Part shown: positions 17,640 to 25,830 of the stretch, piece after piece | Layout of the letters: every line of letters starts with the position of its first letter | Position numbering within the stretch: position 1 is the stretch's first letter | Assembly (NCBI GenBank): GCA_963662575.1 | Contig: OY759723.1 | Span: 2,480,001 to 2,544,000 of the forward strand | DNA from: Bin5 sp963662575 | Lineage (GTDB): Bacteria; Chloroflexota; Anaerolineae; Caldilineales; Caldilineaceae | DNA length: 64,000 bases | Direction of reading: 5' to 3' | Notes under the pieces: generated by a model | What the model saw: the letters and a program-made list of their open reading frames with translations, nothing else | Told to the model about the DNA's origin: nothing | Databases searched by the model: none | Made by a program: the position numbers and the translations under genes

Positions 17640-19193
17640 TCAGTCGGCCCAGTCATCAGCCGACGGCCGCAGCAGAGTCCCGTCAGGCAGGCGCGCCGCA
17701 AACGCGAAACACCAAGCCCCCCAGCTCAGGCTGCGGTGATTGTTCAGCTTAAGAGCGATCCTGTTGCGGCCGCGTTTCAACGTCACTGTCACTTGTCGGG
17801 AGTCGAAAAAGCGGTGATGCGTGCGCGGTAAGACCGTCTCATCGTTCAGCTTGACGATCAGATCATCGTCCCAGGCGATCTGCAGAACAGCCTCCGTATC
17901 CGCCGGACTTTCCAACCAGGCCAGCGCGCAGGCCGCCGCCGGCCATGTGCGCGCGGCCTCCTTGTTGTCCGGCCTGAACACATGGCCGAAATCAATAAAA
18001 CCATCGATCGCGCTGCGTTGCACCCAGCGCGCTATATGCTGCTCAGGCTTGATATCGGACGGCTGGCGCCACGGAGACGTTTCTTCAAAGCCACCGTCCC
18101 ACGACGCGCTGGGATCGAAGGCCTTCTCCGCCTCCAGTTCTCCGGCCATCGACTGCCCATTCGCATCCTCGAACGGCCCGCACAACCACCAGCTTCCGGT
18201 CGTCTCCAATGGCAGATCGCACGTGCCGCGGCGCAACTCAAGCTCAGGCTCTCCGGTCCGCAGCGTCAAGCCGCTGATCGAGGCCGGTTCAATCTGATCC
18301 CACGGCGGCATGCGGAAGAAGGGGCGATGCGGTTCGGTCTGATACCAGTAGGCCGTGCTGCAAATGTCGTTGCCCACGCTCCCAAACCGGAAATGCAGAT
18401 GTTGATTGAACGGAACGGCGTCCGTTTCAAAAAAACGGTAGGCTGCCAGACTATGGAAGGCTCTGGCCGGGCCAAGGTCTTCATGCACGTAATAGGGCAT
18501 GCCCTGGTAAAGTGATGTATCGGGCTTGTGTAGCACGCCCCCGCTGCCGACGCCAAAGGTGTCCTCTCCGCCGCTGCCGCGTAGGAAGGCCGGATCCTTC
18601 TCTCCATCTACATAGATATTGTCGGCTCCCCCGTGGGACCAGCGCGCCGCATCATCGCGAACCCGCACCCCATAGGTAAATCCCAGGAGCCTCCCCTCTC
18701 CCTCCGCGTCGAGTACGAGATAATCTTCGCCAAATGCTTCACAGGGGTACTCACGCCGCCACTGCGCATGGAACCTCAGCGGCTCTTCGAGTGTGCCCTC
18801 GGGATATTCGTGCCATTCGATGTGCCAGAAGAGGTCCAGCCCCTCCGGGCTGACTTCAACCTCTATCCGGGCCTGTGATGCAAATGGCATCGGAAAGAAA
18901 CTGGTGTAGGTGTCCTGATCCGAAGTGACGAGATAGAGGCTGTTGATGGGGTACATGACTACCCCATGGCACAGCCCGAAAAAATCCCCGATCGGGGACT
19001 CGACGCTGGGCTCCTCTTCGCCGTCCCAGTAGATCCGCAGTATCGCCCGGCGGTTAAGCCGCGCGCCCATCCATATCCGCTGAATGCAGCCGGGACCTTC
19101 CAATGTTGCCAGTTCGATCCGCTCGCCTTTGACTTCCGGAATCGTGGCCAGAATCCGCCTCGGTTTGAACACTTTGGGAAGTTGTAGATCCAT
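17640..19193 (-). CDS. DUF2961/GH172-family protein with C-terminal beta domain
   Basis: Protein of 517 aa with no signal peptide. Hallmarks of DUF2961 (glycoside hydrolase family 172) include GPGCIQRIWMG, SPIGDFFGLCHG and GSGGEDTFGVGSGG (GSGGED at 206-211). GH172 enzymes act on arabinofuranosides or fructofuranose links. The first of the two catalytic glutamates described in the family, in a W-x-G-E-G-D motif, is not seen: the aligned stretch reads WSHGGADNIYVDG, with Gly188 in that place. The C-terminal third (about 350-517) has a jelly-roll-like part with DDDLIVKLNDE and RGRNRIALKLNN, probably carbohydrate binding. It follows the OppDF gene by 38 nt in locus D. Confidence 0.85.
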   Translation of the reverse strand: MDLQLPKVFKPRRILATIPEVKGERIELATLEGPGCIQRIWMGARLNRRAILRIYWDGEEEPSVESPIGDFFGLCHGVVMYPINSLYLVTSDQDTYTSFFPMPFASQARIEVEVSPEGLDLFWHIEWHEYPEGTLEEPLRFHAQWRREYPCEAFGEDYLVLDAEGEGRLLGFTYGVRVRDDAARWSHGGADNIYVDGEKDPAFLRGSGGEDTFGVGSGGVLHKPDTSLYQGMPYYVHEDLGPARAFHSLAAYRFFETDAVPFNQHLHFRFGSVGNDICSTAYWYQTEPHRPFFRMPPWDQIEPASISGLTLRTGEPELELRRGTCDLPLETTGSWWLCGPFEDANGQSMAGELEAEKAFDPSASWDGGFEETSPWRQPSDIKPEQHIARWVQRSAIDGFIDFGHVFRPDNKEAARTWPAAACALAWLESPADTEAVLQIAWDDDLIVKLNDETVLPRTHHRFFDSRQVTVTLKRGRNRIALKLNNHRSLSWGAWCFAFAARLPDGTLLRPSADDWAD

Positions 19194-19231
19194 TGTTTTG
19201 CCTGCCTAGAACTGAATGACTGCGTCTTATC

Positions 19232-21421
19232 TCAATCGACTCCGTCTACACCTGCAAGGGTCAACTCTTCCTGGAAGTGGCAAGCGCCCCAGTATCCCTG
19301 CCGCCCGGGAACAGGTCTCAAGCGGGGTTCTTCCACCGCGCAAATCTCCTGACGATACGGACAGCGGGTGTGAAAGCGACAACCGGCCGGCGGAGCGCTG
19401 GGATCAGGTAACTCGCCCGCGGCGATGGCGCGGCTGGATTGAACCCCAGGGTCAGGAAGGGGAATCGAAGCGAGCAGTGCTTCGGTGTACGGATGGACAG
19501 GCCTCGAGCAGATGGCCGCGGTGCTTCCGATCTCCACAATTTGGCCCAGGTACATCACCGCCATTCGATCACTGATGTGGCGCACGACCGCGATGTCATG
19601 GGCGATGAAGAGCATCGTCAGATCCAACTGCTGCTGAAGGTCCATCAGCAGGTTCAAAACCTGTGACTGCACCGACACATCCAGCGCCGAGACCGGTTCA
19701 TCCGCTACCAGAAAAGCCGGTTCGGTTGACAGCGCCCTGGCTATCGCAATGCGCTGGCGCTGCCCACCGCTGAACGCGTGGGGGAAACGGCTCTGGTGTT
19801 CGGCCCGCAGCCCTACCATCTCCAGCAATCTGCCCACGTGGGCATCTACTTCCTTCCCCCTGGCGATATTGTGCAGAATCAAAGGCTCCCCCACTATGTC
19901 CCGCACATTTAGGCGTGGGTTCAACGATGATAGCGGGTCCTGAAAGACCATCCCCATGTGGCGCCGCACACCCTTCATTGATGGCTCCGGGATATTCGTT
20001 ATATCCTGCAGTTCACCATTCATCCTGAATTGGATACTGCCTGCCGTCGGGTCGACCAGACGGGTGATCAGTCGACCCACTGACGTTTTTCCACACCCCG
20101 ACTCGCCGACCAGACCGACGATCTCTCCGCGGTAGATCGTCAGATCGACATCGTCTACAGCCTGGACCGTGCCCACCTTTCGACGTAGGATTCCCTTGTA
20201 AATCGGATAGTGGAGCGTCATCTCTTTAACTCTGACGCCAACATCAACATCCTCTGTAATCTCGCCGTCAGCGGTCCCGCCCGCGACCGTGAACCGCCCG
20301 ACACCGACCTTCGCGGCGGCCATCGCCTCTGCACTGCGCGCCGATTCCCCGGTTGGCAACGTCGATGATCTATCTTCCTCGACATCGACCGGCCCAGTAT
20401 CGGCAGATTCGAGCGTTATGGTGCTGGCCGGCTCCGACGAGTCATAGAGCCAGCATTTGGCCATATGTTGTTCGCTCAGAGCGATGAGCGGCGGAGTCTC
20501 CTGGCATATGGGCATCACCTCGGGGCAGCGGTCAGCAAAAACACAACCCTGAGGCGCCAAAGCCAACTCAGGCACTACACCTTTTAGTGACTGCAAGGGC
20601 GTTTTTGGCTCACTCTGCAGGCTGGGAATGGAGGACAACAGGCCTTGCGTATAGGGGTGAGCCGCCTGCTCAAATACCTCCTGCACCGTCCCGGTCTCAA
20701 CGATGACGCCCAGGTACATCACCGACACCCGGTCCGCTGTGCTCGCCACCACCCCCATGTTGTGCGTGATCAACAGCACCGACATGCCAAGCCGGTCACG
20801 TAAGTCCCTGATCAGTTCCAGGATCTGCGCCTGAATGGTGACGTCCAGCGCCGTCGTCGGCTCGTCCGCGATCAGGAGCTGCGGATGGCAGGCCAGAGCC
20901 AGCGCAATCATCACTCGCTGCCGCATACCGCCCGACAATTCATGCGGATACCGGCTGAGGAGCTGGCCCGGCTGCGGAAGCCCCACCATTTCAAGCATCT
21001 CCTCCGTTCGAGCGTACGCCCCATTCAGGCTGATCTCTTCGTGTTCGAGAATCCCCTCAGCCACCTGGCTCCCAACCGGCATCATGGGATGCAACGAGCG
21101 CATCGGCTCCTGAAAGATCATCGAAACCTCGCGCCCCCGTATCCGCCGCAGCACCTGCGAATTCCCCCGGTTGACAAGCATATTCACTTTGCCGGCGCGA
21201 GTATTCAACCAGATCTCGCCGCCTTCGAAGACAGCCGGCGGAGAGGGCACAAGCCCGACCACGCTGCGGGCCGTGACGCTTTTGCCGCAACCGCTCTCCC
21301 CCACCAGTCCTACAATTTCGCCCTCCTGCACTGCGAAGCTCACACCGTTCACGGCCCGCGTTGTACCCACGACCGATCGAAAGCTCAGCTGCAGGTCTTT
21401 GATTTCGAGAATCATACCCAT
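19232..21421 (-). CDS. fused Opp-type ABC ATPase, OppD-OppF (locus D)
   Basis: Single chain of about 729 aa with two complete ATPase halves. The first is OppD-like: Walker A GESGCGKSVT near residues 41-50, signature LSGGMRQR, Walker B LLIADEP and the GCVFADRCPEVMPIC tail motif. A low-complexity linker follows (about residues 335-395), then an OppF-like half with GESGCGKTSVGRL, FSGGQRQR, LVADEPVSALD and a GCRFHTRCPYRQEIC tail. Both sites look competent. ATG at 21421 is chosen; ATG at 21415 and a TTG at 21475 are alternatives. Locus B keeps these as two genes, so both architectures occur in one island. Confidence 0.92.
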   Translation of the reverse strand: MGMILEIKDLQLSFRSVVGTTRAVNGVSFAVQEGEIVGLVGESGCGKSVTARSVVGLVPSPPAVFEGGEIWLNTRAGKVNMLVNRGNSQVLRRIRGREVSMIFQEPMRSLHPMMPVGSQVAEGILEHEEISLNGAYARTEEMLEMVGLPQPGQLLSRYPHELSGGMRQRVMIALALACHPQLLIADEPTTALDVTIQAQILELIRDLRDRLGMSVLLITHNMGVVASTADRVSVMYLGVIVETGTVQEVFEQAAHPYTQGLLSSIPSLQSEPKTPLQSLKGVVPELALAPQGCVFADRCPEVMPICQETPPLIALSEQHMAKCWLYDSSEPASTITLESADTGPVDVEEDRSSTLPTGESARSAEAMAAAKVGVGRFTVAGGTADGEITEDVDVGVRVKEMTLHYPIYKGILRRKVGTVQAVDDVDLTIYRGEIVGLVGESGCGKTSVGRLITRLVDPTAGSIQFRMNGELQDITNIPEPSMKGVRRHMGMVFQDPLSSLNPRLNVRDIVGEPLILHNIARGKEVDAHVGRLLEMVGLRAEHQSRFPHAFSGGQRQRIAIARALSTEPAFLVADEPVSALDVSVQSQVLNLLMDLQQQLDLTMLFIAHDIAVVRHISDRMAVMYLGQIVEIGSTAAICSRPVHPYTEALLASIPLPDPGVQSSRAIAAGELPDPSAPPAGCRFHTRCPYRQEICAVEEPRLRPVPGRQGYWGACHFQEELTLAGVDGVD

Positions 21422-21565
21422 TCCGTCTGGCTGCACCGGACTCCAGCGGTCAGCAACTCCAGTGGAAAGCGGCAAATGGATAAAGGAGAGAAGCTACACT
21501 GACAAACGGCCCTCCGCGTCGGCTGGCCGGCCCAGACCTTCGGCGGGCGAGTCAACCGGGGGCGT

Positions 21566-22687
21566 TCAGTAGCGTGAATGTGGATCAACTGCATCGCGCA
21601 GTCCGTCCCCGACAAAGTTGAATGCCAGCACGGTGACAATCACAAAGGCGACCGGTGAAATCAGCCACGGCGCCACCCCCAGCACGGATACTTTCTGTGA
21701 CGCCTGCAGCAGGACCCCCCAACTCACCGCCGGCGGCCGCAATCCAAGCCCCAAAAAGCTCAACGCGGTTTCGCCGAGGATCATCTCCGGAACCGACAGC
21801 GTAGCGGCAACGATGGCATAGCTGAGGTTGGCAGGAAAGAGATGGCGGCGGATGATCCACCACCTGCCGCCGCCACCCATGCGCGCCGACAGCACATACT
21901 CCTCGTTCTTCACCGACAGTGTCAAACCGCGCACAATACGCGCCAAGCTGCCCCAATTCAGGATAGAAAGGATGATCGTGATGAAAAAGAAGATACGGCG
22001 CGGGCTCCAGTCAAGCGGAAGAAGCGCTGACAGGGCCAGCCACAGCGGAATGCTGGGGAAGGATAGCAGGACCTCTATACCGCGTTGAATCGCCTGGTCC
22101 ACGAACCCGCCAAGATAGCCGGAAATCATGCCTATTATGATGCCCAACACCAGGCTGATAGCGACGCCGCACAGCCCGATCGTGGTCGAAAGGCGCGCAC
22201 CATATATCACGCGCGAGAAGAGATCCCTGCCCTGGTTATCCGTCCCAAGCAGAAAGATTTCGCCCCCTTCTGCGCCAAACAGGTGCAGGTCGCTCTCAAT
22301 GAACAGGAACTTGTACTCGTCGCCGCGGACGAAGAGGCGCAGAGGGTACTTCTCGGCCGTATCCGCAATGTAGGTCCGCCTCAGAGTCTCAGGGTCCCTT
22401 CCCTTTGTGTAGGCGTATACGAAGGGCCTCAAATGCAGGCCGCCCTCAGCATCTACCATCCGGGGAAGCCGGGGCGGTGCCAGAATATCGCCAAAGCGGG
22501 TTGTCTTGCCATAAGGGGCAAAAAATTCGGCTCCCAGGGCCACCACATAGAGCAAGGCAAGAATCCAAAAGCCGACAACAGCGAGCTTGTTTCTGCAGAA
22601 GCGCAGATACAGCAGTTGTCTGTAGGAGACCTGCTGGGTTACGAAGAGATCAGAAATGACTTCTGTATCACCGCTGATTGCTGCCAT
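21566..22687 (-). CDS. Opp-type ABC permease, OppC-like, long form (locus D)
   Basis: Permease of 373 aa, about 50-70 aa longer than the locus B OppC. The extra length lies between the first membrane segment (VVGFWILALLYVVALGAEFFAPYG) and GTDNQGRDLFSRVIYGARLS, forming a periplasmic region of about 90 residues (DILAPPRLPRMVDAEGG... to LHLFGAEGGEIF). The core LPANLSYAIVAATLSVPEMILGETALSFLGLG and end FVGDGLRDAVDPHSRY are standard. Such long OppC forms are known in some sugar-linked Opp systems. It lies between the six-hairpin protein and the ATPase genes. Confidence 0.92.
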   Translation of the reverse strand: MAAISGDTEVISDLFVTQQVSYRQLLYLRFCRNKLAVVGFWILALLYVVALGAEFFAPYGKTTRFGDILAPPRLPRMVDAEGGLHLRPFVYAYTKGRDPETLRRTYIADTAEKYPLRLFVRGDEYKFLFIESDLHLFGAEGGEIFLLGTDNQGRDLFSRVIYGARLSTTIGLCGVAISLVLGIIIGMISGYLGGFVDQAIQRGIEVLLSFPSIPLWLALSALLPLDWSPRRIFFFITIILSILNWGSLARIVRGLTLSVKNEEYVLSARMGGGGRWWIIRRHLFPANLSYAIVAATLSVPEMILGETALSFLGLGLRPPAVSWGVLLQASQKVSVLGVAPWLISPVAFVIVTVLAFNFVGDGLRDAVDPHSRY

Positions 22688-22721
22688 TTTGAATGGTGTT
22701 TCTGGATCTGATTAGCCTGCT

Positions 22722-24290
22722 CTAGTCGAGCGGCTCGAAGAATGTCAGATCAGCCCCGAAATTTTCCATGGCCTCGACCTGATCTCCGCGCATAAGCGTC
22801 CGAATACGTCTTACGCGGTGTACGAGTACGATTTCCTGTAATGGCAAAGGAAACTCCAATGAGAGCATCTCGTTGACAGGAGGCTCGGCAATCATAATGT
22901 AGCCGTTGGTAAAGCGCGGCGTTCCGCGGAAACCTCCAATCTCAATCGTCTCCGGGTCTACCCACGGCGGCACACGCACAAAAAGCGGGCCAGGACGCTT
23001 TACCGCGATGCGGAGGGCAGGATGCGTGTAAGGAGACTCGATCCTGATGGCATCTGTTTCATGGTCGAACAGGAGGTTGACCCAGTGACCGGTCTCGTCA
23101 AACCGGGCGATCTCTCGATATGCCTCACACAAGGAGCCAACCGCGCCCCCAACAATGTCCATATTGAAGCTGATTAGCTTCCCTCCCAGCGGCGCGTGCC
23201 CGTAAGGCGCCGGAAAGCCGAAGGCGCCGCAGTGTCGGGCCGCCACATCCCGTTTCCCATCTTCGTTGTCCGGGTTTGGAGGATCTTCGATAAAAGAGAT
23301 GTCTCGCAACTGCGACGGCAGCAGATGTCCCCGTAAGATGCGTTCGGCGTCATGGTAATACTCGGAGTAGCCCCATCGTCCCAGAATGAGCGCGGTCTCA
23401 AGAATGTCTCCCGTGTTGTTCACCTCGCCGAGATCGGAAGGCCTCTCCGGCAGGCTGGACTCGATCACCCATCCCAGGGCATCGCGGATCTCCCAGAGGC
23501 CGTTGTCATAAAACGCCCGGACCCGACGCATCAGAACAGAGTCCTGCATCAGGTCGGCCAACTGCGCGAGCGATGACAATACACAGGTTGTCGAATGCGT
23601 ATGGGGTCCGAATCTGTCCCGGTCGTAGCTGCCGTCCTCGGTAAAGAAACTGCCTATCGCCTTTTCTTTGAGAACAACCGCCAACTCCAGGGCCGGCGCA
23701 TACCCCGTCGCACGGTAATACTTGACCAAAGGACCGATGGCGCGGCCTAAACCGACAATGAAAGACGATTCTGATAGGACATTCAACCCCATTCCTTCTT
23801 CCATGCGTTCACTGTCCCACCCGCGGCCGGGATCCCAGTTCTCGAAAATCGCGGCGATACTCGCCTCCCCCAGTTGGCGGGCTTGTGCCGAATCGCGAAA
23901 CTTCGCCAACGCATAGAGCGCGTGGAACCCTTCACGAATGTGATGCGGACGAAAGTTAACGAGCCTGCCGCCGATTCTGTCTCGGTTCAGCGGCAGCGGC
24001 AGCGGCCCACTGAAAGAGAAGAACGCCGCTCCTGCAAGTTTGTCCACACAGTCCTCTGCGACAACGATGCCGGCAGTCTCTTCAGCACTCAGCAGAGCAT
24101 TCAGATGCCGTCCCGGAACGTGTGCCTCATTGTTCCACGAACTGAAAGTCAGCTCAGCCACGGGGCGAACTGACGAACCGAAAAAGGGAATGTCGTTATC
24201 ATCGGCATTGAATACACTGCACATTGTCCGACAGCCGAGCCGAATGGCGTCGCCAATATCCGTGGTGTTTACGTGGTTCAATCGCGCCAT
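22722..24290 (-). CDS. six-hairpin glycosidase-like protein (GH127-like fold)
   Basis: Protein of about 522 aa with no signal peptide. Pairs of helices with HHIREGFHALYALAKF, ESSFIVGLGRAIGPLVKYY, TGDILETALILGRWGYSEYYHDAERIL and a C-terminal beta part with LFVRVPPWVDPETIEI resemble GH127-type beta-L-arabinofuranosidases, which end with a similar LRIPxW segment. The Glu and three Cys that form the zinc-thiolate site of GH127 enzymes are not all present: only one Cys is found in RHCGAFGFPAPYG. Function is thus a guess. ATG at 24290 has a GGGAAGGG stretch upstream; a TTG at 24347 is an alternative. The gene lies between OppB and OppC, an unusual place. Confidence 0.75.
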   Translation of the reverse strand: MARLNHVNTTDIGDAIRLGCRTMCSVFNADDNDIPFFGSSVRPVAELTFSSWNNEAHVPGRHLNALLSAEETAGIVVAEDCVDKLAGAAFFSFSGPLPLPLNRDRIGGRLVNFRPHHIREGFHALYALAKFRDSAQARQLGEASIAAIFENWDPGRGWDSERMEEGMGLNVLSESSFIVGLGRAIGPLVKYYRATGYAPALELAVVLKEKAIGSFFTEDGSYDRDRFGPHTHSTTCVLSSLAQLADLMQDSVLMRRVRAFYDNGLWEIRDALGWVIESSLPERPSDLGEVNNTGDILETALILGRWGYSEYYHDAERILRGHLLPSQLRDISFIEDPPNPDNEDGKRDVAARHCGAFGFPAPYGHAPLGGKLISFNMDIVGGAVGSLCEAYREIARFDETGHWVNLLFDHETDAIRIESPYTHPALRIAVKRPGPLFVRVPPWVDPETIEIGGFRGTPRFTNGYIMIAEPPVNEMLSLEFPLPLQEIVLVHRVRRIRTLMRGDQVEAMENFGADLTFFEPLD

Positions 24291-24704
24291 AACCTGTCTT
24301 ACCCTTCCCGTGACTTGACACAGTTCAGCGACGCCGGCAGGGACCAAATACGCAAGAGAGGAAAGATACCGGCTTCGGGCCCTTATGCTGGAGGAAACTA
24401 CTCAGCCACAACTGATTTGCGATCCTGAATGAGGCAAGCGAAGGTGTTTACTCTCCCTTCACTCTCTGTTTTATGGGCGGTCGGGCCTTCGGCCCTCCCT
24501 TGTGCAGGGGCTGCGCCCCCGCAACGCCCCCCTACAAAAACATGCCTCACCGACCGGGTGCCTTCTTCGCAACGTGTCGGCTGGCGAGCATGGCGGCGGC
24601 TGCACACCAGTTGCGTCACCATGAGCCTGCATGGTTCCAAGGATGACTGGCTGGTCAACTACTGTGGCTTAGTAGTTACAACTGGATAAGGAAATGTCGT
24701 TGTA
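24291..24704. other. intergenic region with GC-rich hairpins
   Basis: No gene is supported in this gap of about 410 bases between OppB and the six-hairpin gene. Two neat hairpins stand next to each other: GGGCC-TTC-GGCCC (24483-24495) and GGGGC-TGC-GCCCC (24507-24519), the latter followed by a C-rich run. This may be an interspersed repeat unit or a processing/termination site within the locus D transcript. Confidence 0.5.
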
Positions 24705-25700
24705 TCAGTTTTCCAGACGGATTCGGGGATCCAACCAGGCCAGGGTCAGGTCGGCCAGAAAGTTGCCGACAACGAGGGCGAATGTCAACAGCACGATAAT
24801 CGTGCTCGCCAGATACATGTCTTCGCTCATCAGTGCGTTCAGGAGCAGAGGCCCGACAAGCGGCAGCAGCAATACAAGCGATACGATGGTTGCACCACTG
24901 ATTATGCCCGGAAAACTCAAACCTATGCTGGAGACAATCGGGTTGATGGCCACTCGCAACCCATGCTTGAAATATACCTTCGCGCTCGACAACCCTTTCA
25001 TCCGCGCCGTGTCCATGTACGGTTCGCTCAACACATCCAGCATCTGCGCCCGCATGACGCGAATCGTGCCGGCCGTTCCCGCCGTGCCAATGATGACAAC
25101 GACGACCCAAATGTGCTTTAGAAAGTCGACCAGTTTTGCCCACGACCACGGCGCAAACAGATACTCGGCCGAAAACAGCCCGCCTATGCTGGTGGACCCA
25201 AATACCATGACGGAAACAAAGAGAATGATCAACGCCAGCAGAAAATTGGGGGTCGCCATGCCGATGAAGCCAATTACCGTAAACAGATAGTCCCATCCTG
25301 AATACTGTTTAACAGCCGACAACATGCCGATGGCGATTCCCACTACCATGATGAAAACCAACGTAACTAAGCTGACGGCCATGGTCAGCAGCAGACGGTC
25401 ATTCAGCAGGTCGGCGATCGGCTGTTTCATCACCATCGAGTATCCAAAATTGAAAGTGATAATGGACGAGAGCCAGCGCCAGAACCTAACGGGCACGGGC
25501 TTGTCCAGCGCAAACCGTTCGATTACAGGCTTTACTTGCGCTTCGATCTGCTCCGGAGCAAGCCTTTCCGCCTCAAGCTGCCCGCGCAAGACCGTCGAAT
25601 AATCGCCCGGCGGCAGCTCAACCACGATAAAGCTGACAATAGAACTGAGCAGCAAGACCAGTAGCATGTTCAACAACCGGCGGATGATGAACTGCTGCAT
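24705..25700 (-). CDS. Opp-type ABC permease, OppB-like (locus D)
   Basis: Membrane permease of 331 aa. It starts MQQFIIRRLLNMLLVLLLSSIVSF and has an early LPPGDYSTVLRGQ in place of the usual GDP motif. The coupling loop reads SEPYMDTARMKGLSSAKVYF and the end is LAWLDPRIRLEN, both typical. It follows SBP D by 130 nt, with an imperfect 13-bp stem-loop in the gap. Together with OppC and the fused ATPase it makes a complete importer. Confidence 0.92.
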   Translation of the reverse strand: MQQFIIRRLLNMLLVLLLSSIVSFIVVELPPGDYSTVLRGQLEAERLAPEQIEAQVKPVIERFALDKPVPVRFWRWLSSIITFNFGYSMVMKQPIADLLNDRLLLTMAVSLVTLVFIMVVGIAIGMLSAVKQYSGWDYLFTVIGFIGMATPNFLLALIILFVSVMVFGSTSIGGLFSAEYLFAPWSWAKLVDFLKHIWVVVVIIGTAGTAGTIRVMRAQMLDVLSEPYMDTARMKGLSSAKVYFKHGLRVAINPIVSSIGLSFPGIISGATIVSLVLLLPLVGPLLLNALMSEDMYLASTIIVLLTFALVVGNFLADLTLAWLDPRIRLEN

Positions 25701-25774
25701 CGTTGCCCTTTCTACATTTGAAGAAAGAGGGAATTCCCAAGAAGAGAGAAATGCGGAGAGAGGAGCGAGAAAAT

Positions 25775-25809
25775 GCGAGGAGCGAGAGGTGTTCTCTCAC
25801 TCCTCACGC
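25775..25809 (-). promoter_or_regulatory. intercistronic stem-loop after SBP gene D
   Basis: GCG-AGGAG-C-GAGAG pairs with CTCTC-A-CTCCT-CA-CGC: 13 bp with one mismatch and one 2-nt bulge, loop of 5 nt. It starts 21 nt after the SBP stop codon and ends 74 nt before the OppB start. The GAGGAG/GAGAG core resembles the stems after SBP genes E and F. Confidence 0.65.
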
Positions 25810-25830
25810 CTCTTTCCTCACCCTCGCTCA

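Noticed and set aside
19232..21421. OppDF gene as a frameshift fusion of two genes
   Set aside because: The frame is continuous through a long linker, and both halves have intact motifs, as in natural fused ATPases.
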